Shown in pieces: positions 1-6,861 of a stretch of 27,694 bases of DNA (its first letter is position 1; every line of letters starts with the position of its first letter). Under the pieces are notes generated by a model. That model had not been told where the DNA came from. It was given only the letters and a program-made list of their open reading frames with translations, and did not search any database. The stretch is from UBA6921 sp031363085 (GTDB lineage: Bacteria; Pseudomonadota; Gammaproteobacteria; SG8-11). The translations under genes were made by a program, and so were the position numbers. The stretch is taken from assembly GCA_031363085.1 (NCBI GenBank), contig JANLTU010000047.1:1-27694 (forward strand), read 5' to 3'.

Positions 1-427
1 CTGCGGCACTGCTGCTTGTCCCACCCAGCGTGCCCAGATCAATCATCGTGCCATTGCTGTAGAGGAAGGCGTGGTCGGCGACGTCACCGGCGATTTTGGA
101 ACTACCCACCACCTGACCGCTGTTATTGATACCTGCGGCACTGCTGCTTGTCCCACCCAGCGTGTTCAGATAACTCGTCGTGCCGTTGCTGTAGAGGAAG
201 GCCAACCATGCAAAATTACCCGGGAATCCAAGGCTGCGGGTTCCCACTACCTGACCGCTATTGTTGATGGCTGAGGCGTCAACGTTTGAGCCGCCAAATA
301 ACTCCCCCGCGCCTCCGCCGACATTGGTGATGGTGTAGTAGGTACTTACCGCGTTTGCCGCAGTGGAAACGCAGAATAACGCGGCCACAACAAGGGCGGT
401 CGTTGCCCAACGATGATGAAGTTTCAT
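1..427 (-). CDS. HAF-repeat secreted protein, paralogue 1 (3' part beyond window)
   Basis: Partial gene: it starts at 427 and is still open at position 1, giving 142 visible residues. The start is supported by a strong GGAGGAAT ribosome site 4-11 bases before the ATG. Residues 1-26 form a Sec signal peptide (MKLHHRW, hydrophobic core, cleavage near ANA-VS). The rest consists of extracellular HAF-family repeats with units like INNSGQVVG, HAFLYSNGT and DLGTLGG; three INNSGQVVG units can be read. The start and repeats closely match the next gene (745-1882), so the two are tandem paralogues. By analogy this copy probably also ends in a C-terminal exosortase sorting signal, but that part lies outside the window. 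HAF proteins have no established biochemical function; a surface or matrix role is inferred. Confidence 0.85.
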   Translation of the reverse strand, partial: MKLHHRWATTALVVAALFCVSTAANAVSTYYTITNVGGGAGELFGGSNVDASAINNSGQVVGTRSLGFPGNFAWLAFLYSNGTTSYLNTLGGTSSSAAGINNSGQVVGSSKIAGDVADHAFLYSNGTMIDLGTLGGTSSSAA

Positions 428-660
428 GGCATTCCTCCGTGTGAGATGATGAGTGAGCGGTAAGCTTTACCGAGCACAGAATACCCTCTCAAGGTTACCT
501 ATTCGTGACCACCGCTGTGAATGCTGGCCTTCGGGATTTAGCGGGCGTGGGCTTTGGATCAAGGGGTCTACCACCGTCAACGGCGGCCTTCGCAACCCGG
601 CGATCCGGCCCTGCTCGTGTTCGCACAATCCTAATGTCAATAACCGGCAGCCGCTTGCTG
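428..660 (-). promoter_or_regulatory. Upstream region of HAF gene 1, conserved with HAF gene 2
   Basis: This region contains no gene. Read on the minus strand it shares ordered blocks with the region before the second HAF gene (1883-2110): TTATTGACATT, TGCGAACAC, CCTTGATCCAAAGCCC (plus-strand 551-566), GGTGGTCA, CCTTGAnAGGGTAT, and the GGAGGAAT ribosome site. The conserved TTGATC with TAAATC about 16 bases later could be a -35/-10 pair, but this is weak. The conservation of non-coding blocks between paralogues suggests either recent duplication or a shared promoter/leader. Confidence 0.35.
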
Positions 661-703
661 GAGATGGCGTCCACGATTGACGACCGAACTCAGCGTGTAG
701 AAA

Positions 704-731
704 CGAGAAGCCCGCTTAAGCGGGCTTCTCG
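704..731 (-). terminator. Rho-independent terminator after HAF gene 2
   Basis: A perfect 28-base palindrome with arms GAGAAGCCCGC and GCGGGCTTCTC around TTAA, 13 bases past the stop codon at 745. On the minus strand the hairpin is followed by TTTCTAC, so the T-tract is short. It separates the two HAF genes, which implies independent transcription. Confidence 0.75.
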
Positions 732-744
732 AACAATTGCTTGC

Positions 745-1882
745 TTAGGCGGCGTTGCGGCGCGCGATACCGACCAACCCCAACAACCCGGAGCCCAGCA
801 GCCACACGGCGGCGGGAATGGGGATGGGATTCAGCAGGAAAGCGCGAGACTGTCCGTTGATGGTTCCAGTGCCGACGATCTGGCCGAGTTCGTTGATGCC
901 GGCGGCGTTGTTTAACAACCATCCTGAGCCGGGGGCGACCAAGTTATTGAGGTCAAACATGGTGCCCGCGCTGTAGAGGAAGGCGTGCGATGCTAAGCTG
1001 CCTAAGCTGCTAGTGGAGGAAGCCCCCACCACCTGACCACTATTATTGATGCCTGAGGCGTAGCTGTTTACATATGCCCCGCCCAGCGTACCGAGATTAG
1101 TCATGCTGCCATTGCTGTAGAAGAAGGCGTGGTAGCTAGCGTAACCAATACTGTTGTAATTCCCAACTATCTGCCCCTTGTTGTTGATGGCTGAGGCACT
1201 GCTACTGCTATTTGCCCCACCCAACGTACCGAGGTCACTCAGCGTGCCCTTAGCTGTAGAGGGAGGCATGGCCGCCGCTGCTCCCTACAACCTGACCACT
1301 GTCATTGATGCCACGGGCGCTATTCATCCCCAGCGCGCTGAGATTGGTCAGCGTGCCGTTGCTGTAGAGGATTGCATTGCTGACTACGAGACCGAGATTG
1401 ATATCATAGCCGCCGTAGTAGTTCCCCACGACTTGGCCGCGATCATTGATGCCTGTGGCGTAGTTTTCTATTGATGAGGGGCTTCCTCCCCAGAGCATGC
1501 TCGTTGTACCGTTGCTGTAGAGGACGGCAGCGTTTCCGAAGAGTCCGTTACCGGTACCGTAGGAAGTGCCCACCACCTGACCACTGTTGTTAATGGCGGA
1601 GGCGCTGGAGGCGCTGTTGGTGGCGGTGCTGGATGACCCCATACCGATATCGCTCATCGTGCCGTTGCTGTAGAGGAAGGCGTGGTCGGTGGTGTCACCG
1701 GCGATTTTGGAACTACCCACCACCTGACCGCTGTTGTTGATGCCCGAGGCATAACTGTATGAACCGCCTAGCGTACCCAGATCGGTAATGGTGTAAGCAC
1801 TTACCGCATGCGCCGCCGTGGAAACACCGCACGACGCGGTGACCAACAGGACAGTCGTTGCCCAACGATGATGAAGTTTCAT
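745..1882 (-). pseudogene. HAF-repeat protein, paralogue 2, with VPLPA-type sorting signal; frameshifted
   Basis: The gene starts at the ATG at 1882 (ribosome site GGAGGAAT; same MKLHHRWATT signal peptide as paralogue 1). The first frame stops at 1250 after HASLYS; the rest continues one frame over from KGTLSDLGTLGG to 745. Removing one base at about 1252 restores a 378-residue protein, because every other copy of this unit reads YSNGT. The repaired product has a signal peptide (1-26), seven units around INNSGQVVG, and a C-terminal PIPIPAAVWLLGSGLLGLVG followed by ARR. That tripartite tail is a VPLPA/PEP-CTERM-type exosortase signal. The likely sorting enzyme is encoded just upstream at 2395. 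As written, the product lacks its sorting signal and would be released rather than processed. A sequencing error cannot be excluded from one sequence. Confidence 0.8.
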
Positions 1883-2110
1883 GGTATTCCTCCGAGTGAG
1901 TTGACGTGTGAACGTTAACCTCTGCCGAGCACAGTCATACCCTTTCAAGGCTACAGATTGATGACCACCATGATGAGAACTGGCGCTTCATAATTTGGCG
2001 GGGGCGGGCTTTGGATCAAGGGGGCTGCCCGCGTCAACCCCGGCCTTTGAAGCCCGCCGACTGGACTACCCGCTGTGTTCGCAAAAAAATGTCAATAATA
2101 GGCGGGGCGG
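1883..2110 (-). promoter_or_regulatory. Upstream region of HAF gene 2, conserved with HAF gene 1
   Basis: No gene is seen here. It holds the same ordered blocks as 428-660, including TTATTGACATT near 2090-2100, TGCGAACAC near 2080, CCTTGATCCAAAGCCC (plus-strand 2008-2023) and CCTTGAAAGGGTAT near 1940. The likely promoter of HAF gene 2 lies within it, but no convincing -35/-10 pair is conserved in both copies. The block between 2111 and 2394 belongs to the divergent exosortase gene. Confidence 0.35.
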
Positions 2111-2181
2111 GTTGTGAATGGCCGCCTTGATTGACGAGGCCAATACTCGCGCGTGCGCACGTTTAGCGTTCTGCCTGCTTG

Positions 2182-2206
2182 AACCTAGAATCGGCAGTTG
2201 ACCGCT
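2182..2206 (+). repeat. Dispersed 25-bp element, copy A
   Basis: Reads AACCTAGAATCGGCAGTTGA then CCGCT. It matches three other intergenic sites in this window (6818-6842, and inverted at 16254-16279 and 27529-27553). Core consensus is CTAGAAACGGCAGTTGACCG. This copy lies about 45 bases upstream of the candidate exosortase promoter. The role is unknown; it could be a regulator site or a small dispersed repeat. Confidence 0.65.
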
Positions 2207-2252
2207 CCAAGGCGGGAGCAAGTGTGTCGCAGCAACATGTCGCCCAGCCGAC

Positions 2253-2281
2253 TTGTCACATTAGCATCACAATTCTGTAAA
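2253..2281 (+). promoter_or_regulatory. Candidate sigma-70 promoter of the exosortase operon
   Basis: TTGTCA at 2253-2258 and TGTAAA at 2276-2281 are separated by 17 bases, which fits a sigma-70 promoter. Transcription would start near 2288 and leave a leader of about 107 bases before the ATG at 2395. Only the sequence match supports it. Confidence 0.4.
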
Positions 2282-2394
2282 CCTACTGTCATAGAGGCTT
2301 GCCATCATGGCAGGACTTGGGGTTTGGGCTGCACCGGTTTTGTTTGGCTTAACCGGCCCGTGCTAGTTAATGACTGTTACAGGAACGCTTCCGA

Positions 2395-3972
2395 ATGGCT
2401 GTTGTCATGCACGAACCCGTCATATGGCGCCACCGCTTGAGTGACTGGATTGCATTCACGGCGCTGTGCGCGCTGTTGATCGTCACGTTCAGCGACGGTT
2501 TGCGCTACATGGTGCAGGTGTGGGGCGCACGCGAAGAATACAGCTACGGCTATTTAATTCCGTTCATTACGTTGTTTCTTATTTGGCAGAAGAAAGAAGC
2601 GTTGGAGCGCATTCCATTCACCGGCTCGTGGCTGGGCGTGGCGATTGTGGCGCTGGGCGTTTTTATCCTGGCGCTGGGTAATCTCAGCACGTTGTACGTG
2701 ATCGCGCAGTATGCCTTGCTGGTTGTGCTTGCGGGTCTGGTATTGGCATTTGCCGGGGCGCGCGGCTTTCGCGTGATGCTGGTGCCGTTGTTTGTGCTTG
2801 CCTTTATGATTCCGCTGCCGGAGTTTTTGCTCACCGGCCTGTCCGGCAAACTGCAACTGCTCTCATCACAAATCGGCGTGGCGGTCATCCGCGCGTTTGG
2901 CGTGAGCGTAAATCTCGAAGGCAATGTCATTGACCTGGGGCAGATGAAGTTGCAGGTGGTCGAGGCATGCAGCGGCTTGCGCTATTTGTTCCCGCTGATG
3001 ACTTTTGGTTTCATCACCGCGTATTTTTTCAAGGCGGCGTGGTGGAAACGCGCGTTTCTTTTTCTGTCCACCATTCCCATCACCATCCTGATGAACAGTT
3101 TCCGCATCGGCGTCATCGGCGTAACGGTGGAGTATTGGGGCAAGTCGATGGCGGAGGGTTTTCTGCACGATTTCGAAGGCTGGTTTGTCTTCATGGCCTG
3201 CACCGGCGTGCTGTTTCTGGAAATGCTGCTGCTGGCCAAACTGGGTCGGGAGCGCCGGCCGCTGCGTGAAATATTCGGCTTGGAGTTTCCCGCACCCAGT
3301 CCCACCAATGCGCAGGTTCGCTATCGCAATTTGCCGCGGCCGTTTCTCGCGGCAGCGACCTTATTGGTCGCAGTAATGGTGCTGTCGCTGCTGATGCCGC
3401 CGCGCGTTGAATTGATTCCGCAACGCCACGAGTTCCGCGAGTTTCCGTTAAACGTCGGCGCGTGGCAGGGTAAGGGCGCGCGTCTTGAACAAATCTACGT
3501 GGACACGCTGAAATTCGACGACTACCTGCTGGCCGATTTTAGCGACGGCAATGCGCCGGTGAACCTGTATGCCGCGTATTACGGCTCGCAGCGGCAGGGT
3601 CAGTCGGCGCATTCGCCGCGCACCTGCATGCCCGGCGGCGGATGGGAAATCACCAGCCTCACGCAACGTGTGATTGCCGATGTTGCGGTAAACCAGCAAC
3701 CCTTGATCGTGAACCGCACGGTGATCGAGATGGGCGAGCTCAAACAAGTCGTCTACTACTGGTTTCAACAACGGGGCCGGGTAGTGACTAATGAATATCT
3801 GGTCAAGTGGTATCTGCTATGGGACGCGCTGATGCGCAATCGTACCGATGGCGCGCTGGTGCGTTTGACCGCCGGGGTGCAACGCGGCGAGCACTTCGAC
3901 GACACCGACCGGCGCCTGGAAGCGTTCGCGCGGGCCATCGTGCCGCAACTGGAAACCTACATTCCCAATTAG
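2395..3972 (+). CDS. xrtD: Exosortase fused to EpsI-like domain (XrtD-type)
   Basis: Predicted membrane transpeptidase that recognises C-terminal PEP/VPLPA-CTERM signals, cleaves them and probably passes the protein to an envelope or extracellular acceptor. The 525 residues hold an N-terminal multi-pass exosortase domain (about 15-285) with the expected catalytic set: Cys192 in EACSGLRYL, Arg237 in NSFRIG and His258 in FLHDFEGW. A C-terminal EpsI-like domain (about 310-520) follows, with the HSPRTCMPGGGWEI motif. Fusion to EpsI and the VPLPA-like tail on the adjacent HAF protein favour the XrtD class; XrtA is the main alternative. The ATG at 2395 is preceded by AGGA ten bases upstream. It heads the operon with the initiating transferase 17 bases downstream. 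Confidence 0.9.
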   Translation: MAVVMHEPVIWRHRLSDWIAFTALCALLIVTFSDGLRYMVQVWGAREEYSYGYLIPFITLFLIWQKKEALERIPFTGSWLGVAIVALGVFILALGNLSTLYVIAQYALLVVLAGLVLAFAGARGFRVMLVPLFVLAFMIPLPEFLLTGLSGKLQLLSSQIGVAVIRAFGVSVNLEGNVIDLGQMKLQVVEACSGLRYLFPLMTFGFITAYFFKAAWWKRAFLFLSTIPITILMNSFRIGVIGVTVEYWGKSMAEGFLHDFEGWFVFMACTGVLFLEMLLLAKLGRERRPLREIFGLEFPAPSPTNAQVRYRNLPRPFLAAATLLVAVMVLSLLMPPRVELIPQRHEFREFPLNVGAWQGKGARLEQIYVDTLKFDDYLLADFSDGNAPVNLYAAYYGSQRQGQSAHSPRTCMPGGGWEITSLTQRVIADVAVNQQPLIVNRTVIEMGELKQVVYYWFQQRGRVVTNEYLVKWYLLWDALMRNRTDGALVRLTAGVQRGEHFDDTDRRLEAFARAIVPQLETYIPN

Positions 3973-3989
3973 CAATTTAGGGTGAGTAT

Positions 3990-5627
3990 GTGGCCTTGTT
4001 CTTCAGCTTTCTCATCGCAATGTTCGTGACCATGCTGCTGATTCCGCCGCTGATGCGCTCGGCGCAACGCATGCACGTGGTGGATTTTCCGGACGCGCGT
4101 AAAGTGCATTCGGCACCGATCCCGCGCATCGGCGGCGTCGCCATGGTAGTGGGCGCGGTGTTGCCGATGGCGATGTGGTTGGTACCGCAGCGCGAGGTCG
4201 TCGCCTTGCTGATCGGCATGAGCGTGATCCTGGTTTTTGGCGTGTGGGACGACCGCTGTGATCTGGACTACCGTATCAAGTTTTTTGGCCAACTGATCGC
4301 CGCATTAGTCGTGGTGGTGTACGGCGGGGTGCGCATCGAGACTCTGCCGTTCGGCGGGCTGGCCGCGCTGCCGGCGGAGCTGTCCATTCCGCTCACCGTG
4401 TTTGCGCTGCTGGGCATCACCAACGCCATCAATCTGGCCGACGGACTCGATGGCTTGGCGGGCGGAACCACCTTGTTGAGCCTGGGCGCCATTGCGCTGT
4501 TGGCTTATCTGCAAAATGACTTGACCGTCGTCATGATCGCATTGGCGGTGATCGGCAGCATCCTGGGATTTTTGCGCTTCAACACCTATCCGGCGCGTAT
4601 TTTCATGGGCGACGGCGGCAGCCAGTTCCTCGGTTTTTCGGTAGGCGTGCTGGTCATCATGCTCACCTACGATGCACATAGCGCGCTGAGCGCAGCCTTG
4701 CCGTTGCTGCTGTTGGGCTTGCCTATGCTTGACACTTTAATGGTGATGACGCAACGCCTGCTGGCGCGACGCTCGCCGTTTTCGCCCGACAAAAACCACA
4801 TTCACCACAAGCTGCTCGCGCTGGGTCTGGATCACTACGAAGCGGTGTTCCTGATTTACGTGCTGCAAGCGGGCTTGGTGCTGGCGGCGTATTCGCTGCG
4901 TTACCAGGCCGATACGGTGATCGTTTCCATTTACGTCCTGTTTTGTGCCGGGATATGGAGTGCGTTGTCGTGGGCGATCCGCAGTGGCTGGCGCGTGCGT
5001 AGCACCCGCGAGGGACAGGAGCGCTCCTTCGTGTCACGCAAGCTACGCTGGCTGCGCCAGGACGGCGGGTTTGTGCACACCGCTTTTGGCATCGCGGCCG
5101 TGGGTGTGCCGCTGTATCTGTTCGCCGGCGCGGGCTTAAGCCAATCCGTGTCCATGGATATCGGTAGCTTGGCGCTGGTGTTGTTGCTGGTGCTGGCCAT
5201 GCTTTACAAGACGCAGCGCGAGCGGCCGTTCAATTGGGTGGAGCGGGCGGCGACCTATGTGGCCATCACCTGCATTGTTTATCTCACGCAAACCCAGCCC
5301 GGGATGTTAGCCGGGCTACAAAATTACAGCGTGTTTTATTTCGGATTTCTGGCGGCGGCGGTGATGGTGGGATTCCGCTTTTCCAAAAACAAAGCATTCA
5401 AGATGACCCCGCTGGATTTCCTGGTGATCTTCGTTGCGCTCACGGTGCCGAACCTGCCGGAGTTGTATTTCGAGCGCATCGGTCTGGGCGAGGGCATTGC
5501 CGAAATCATCGTGCTGTTTTACGGCGTGGAACTTTTATTAATCAATATCGAGCGCTTTCATGACGGCCTGCGCTGGGCGTTGTACGCCTGCTTGGTGATG
5601 CTCAGCGTGCGCGGATTACTGGTATGA
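3990..5627 (+). CDS. WecA/MraY-family undecaprenyl-phosphate sugar-1-phosphate transferase with C-terminal extension
   Basis: Likely transfers a HexNAc-1-phosphate (or a related sugar-phosphate) from its UDP donor to undecaprenyl phosphate, starting exopolysaccharide synthesis at the inner membrane. Family motifs are in order: ARKVHSAPIPRIGG near 34-47, the Mg-binding DD pair Asp87-Asp88, NLADGLDGLAGG at 148-159, FMGDGGSQFLGF around Asp208, and HIHH at 270-273, which is typical of the WecA/TagO branch rather than MraY. The core ends near residue 320. About 200 further residues with several hydrophobic segments follow, making the 545-residue protein longer than the usual 330-370. The start is GTG at 3990; an ATG two bases upstream is out of frame. 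It lies between the exosortase and wecB genes in one operon. Confidence 0.88.
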   Translation: MALFFSFLIAMFVTMLLIPPLMRSAQRMHVVDFPDARKVHSAPIPRIGGVAMVVGAVLPMAMWLVPQREVVALLIGMSVILVFGVWDDRCDLDYRIKFFGQLIAALVVVVYGGVRIETLPFGGLAALPAELSIPLTVFALLGITNAINLADGLDGLAGGTTLLSLGAIALLAYLQNDLTVVMIALAVIGSILGFLRFNTYPARIFMGDGGSQFLGFSVGVLVIMLTYDAHSALSAALPLLLLGLPMLDTLMVMTQRLLARRSPFSPDKNHIHHKLLALGLDHYEAVFLIYVLQAGLVLAAYSLRYQADTVIVSIYVLFCAGIWSALSWAIRSGWRVRSTREGQERSFVSRKLRWLRQDGGFVHTAFGIAAVGVPLYLFAGAGLSQSVSMDIGSLALVLLLVLAMLYKTQRERPFNWVERAATYVAITCIVYLTQTQPGMLAGLQNYSVFYFGFLAAAVMVGFRFSKNKAFKMTPLDFLVIFVALTVPNLPELYFERIGLGEGIAEIIVLFYGVELLLINIERFHDGLRWALYACLVMLSVRGLLV

Positions 5628-5648
5628 CCAACCCAAGGAGAAGTCGAA

Positions 5649-6818
5649 ATGCTGATACAGGATCAAGTCCATACCGTGTTGTGCGTCGTTGGAGCTCGAT
5701 CAAATTTCATGAAAATTGCACCGATCATGCGTGCCTTCCACGCGCACGGTGGTCTGCGGACGCGCCTGTTGCACACCGGGCAGCGTTATGACGACGAGAT
5801 GAAACGCGCCTTTTTTGAAGAATTGTCAATACCTGAGCCTGACATCGATCTGGGCGTCGGTGCAGGCAGCCACGCACTCCAGACGGTGGAAGTCATGCGA
5901 CGCTTCGAGCCGGTGCTGGATGCTGAAAAACCGGATGCGGTGCTGGTGGTCGGCGATGTCAACTCGGCCCTTGCCTGCGCGCTGGTGGCGGCCAAGAAGC
6001 AGGTGCCGGTGGTGCATGTCGAGGCCGGGTTGCGCAGTTACGACCGCTCCATGCCGGAAGAAATCAATCGCGTGCTGACCGATCAGATTTCCGATTTGCT
6101 GTTCACCACCGAGCGCAGCGCGGATTTCAACTTGGTCCGTGAAGGCGTGGCGTCCAAGCGCATTTATTTTGTTGGCAATGTCATGATCGACACCTTGTTG
6201 CAGCACATTGAACGTGCCGTGCCGGCGGCCCAAACGCTGCAAGAGTACGGTGCTTCCGCAACCGAACCTTACGGTGTGGTGACCTTGCATCACTCCTCCA
6301 ATGTGGAGGATCCGTACACGCTGAAGACCTTGGTGGAGGTGTTGCGGCGTGCCAGCGACGCCTTACCGCTGATCTTTCCGTTGCATCCGCGCACCCGTGC
6401 AGGCATTGAGGCCGCCGGCCTGCTGGGCGCGCTGGCAACGCCACGCATCATCGTCACGCAGCCGCTCGGATATCTGGAAATGCTCGGCCTCATGGCGCAT
6501 GCGACGCTGGTGTTGACTGATTCCGGCGTCATCCAGGAAGAAACCGCCGCGCTGGGGGTGCCGTGTCTGACGCTGCGCGACAACACCGAACGCCCGGTCA
6601 CGGTGGAGCAGGGCACCAACACCGTAGTGGGCACGCATCCACAACGCATTTTGGCGGCATTCATGGACGTGGTGCAGGAAGGCGGCAAGGCCGGACGCAT
6701 GCCCGAGTTGTGGGACGGCAAAGCGGCACAACGCATCGCGAGGATATTAAGCGCGTGGTTGGTGGCACATACCACCCACGCGCAGTGGGTACCCAGCAAA
6801 CGCACCATGCAGGCATGA
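5649..6818 (+). CDS. wecB: UDP-N-acetylglucosamine 2-epimerase (non-hydrolysing)
   Basis: Interconverts UDP-GlcNAc and UDP-ManNAc in the cytoplasm and so feeds a ManNAc-derived unit to the exopolysaccharide. The 389 residues are full length for the family. Seen motifs: GARSNFMKIAP with Arg17 and Lys22, HVEAGLRS with Glu125, MPEEINR at 135-141, catalytic His214, and LTDSGVIQEE(T) near the C-terminus. Two positions are unusual: the common GARPNFMKIAP has Ser for Pro, and the common LHRPSN/AHRREN loop reads LHHSSN, so the Arg after the catalytic His is His. A strong AAGGAGA ribosome site precedes the ATG. It is 21 bases after the transferase gene and 43 before prsT. Confidence 0.93.
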   Translation: MLIQDQVHTVLCVVGARSNFMKIAPIMRAFHAHGGLRTRLLHTGQRYDDEMKRAFFEELSIPEPDIDLGVGAGSHALQTVEVMRRFEPVLDAEKPDAVLVVGDVNSALACALVAAKKQVPVVHVEAGLRSYDRSMPEEINRVLTDQISDLLFTTERSADFNLVREGVASKRIYFVGNVMIDTLLQHIERAVPAAQTLQEYGASATEPYGVVTLHHSSNVEDPYTLKTLVEVLRRASDALPLIFPLHPRTRAGIEAAGLLGALATPRIIVTQPLGYLEMLGLMAHATLVLTDSGVIQEETAALGVPCLTLRDNTERPVTVEQGTNTVVGTHPQRILAAFMDVVQEGGKAGRMPELWDGKAAQRIARILSAWLVAHTTHAQWVPSKRTMQA

Positions 6819-6842
6819 ACCTAGAAACGGCGGTTGACCGCT
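6818..6842 (+). repeat. Dispersed 25-bp element, copy B
   Basis: Same element as 2182-2206, here with CTAGAAACGGCGGTTGACCG as its core. It starts on the last base of the wecB stop codon and fills most of the 43-base gap before prsT, ending 19 bases before the prsT start. This placement inside an operon argues against a simple upstream operator. Confidence 0.65.
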
Positions 6843-6861
6843 GCCAGTTGGAGGGAAAAAT

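Noticed and set aside
505..915. 136-codon plus-strand frame over the HAF intergenic region
   Set aside because: It runs through the terminator hairpin and antisense to the HAF C-terminus; no coding signal.
1246..1258. Programmed frameshifting as the reason for the HAF break
   Set aside because: No slippery heptamer or stimulatory stem is evident and paralogous units read through in one frame; mutation or error is simpler.
2198..2440. 80-codon plus-strand frame before the exosortase gene
   Set aside because: No ribosome site, no recognisable sequence, overlaps the exosortase start and the candidate promoter.
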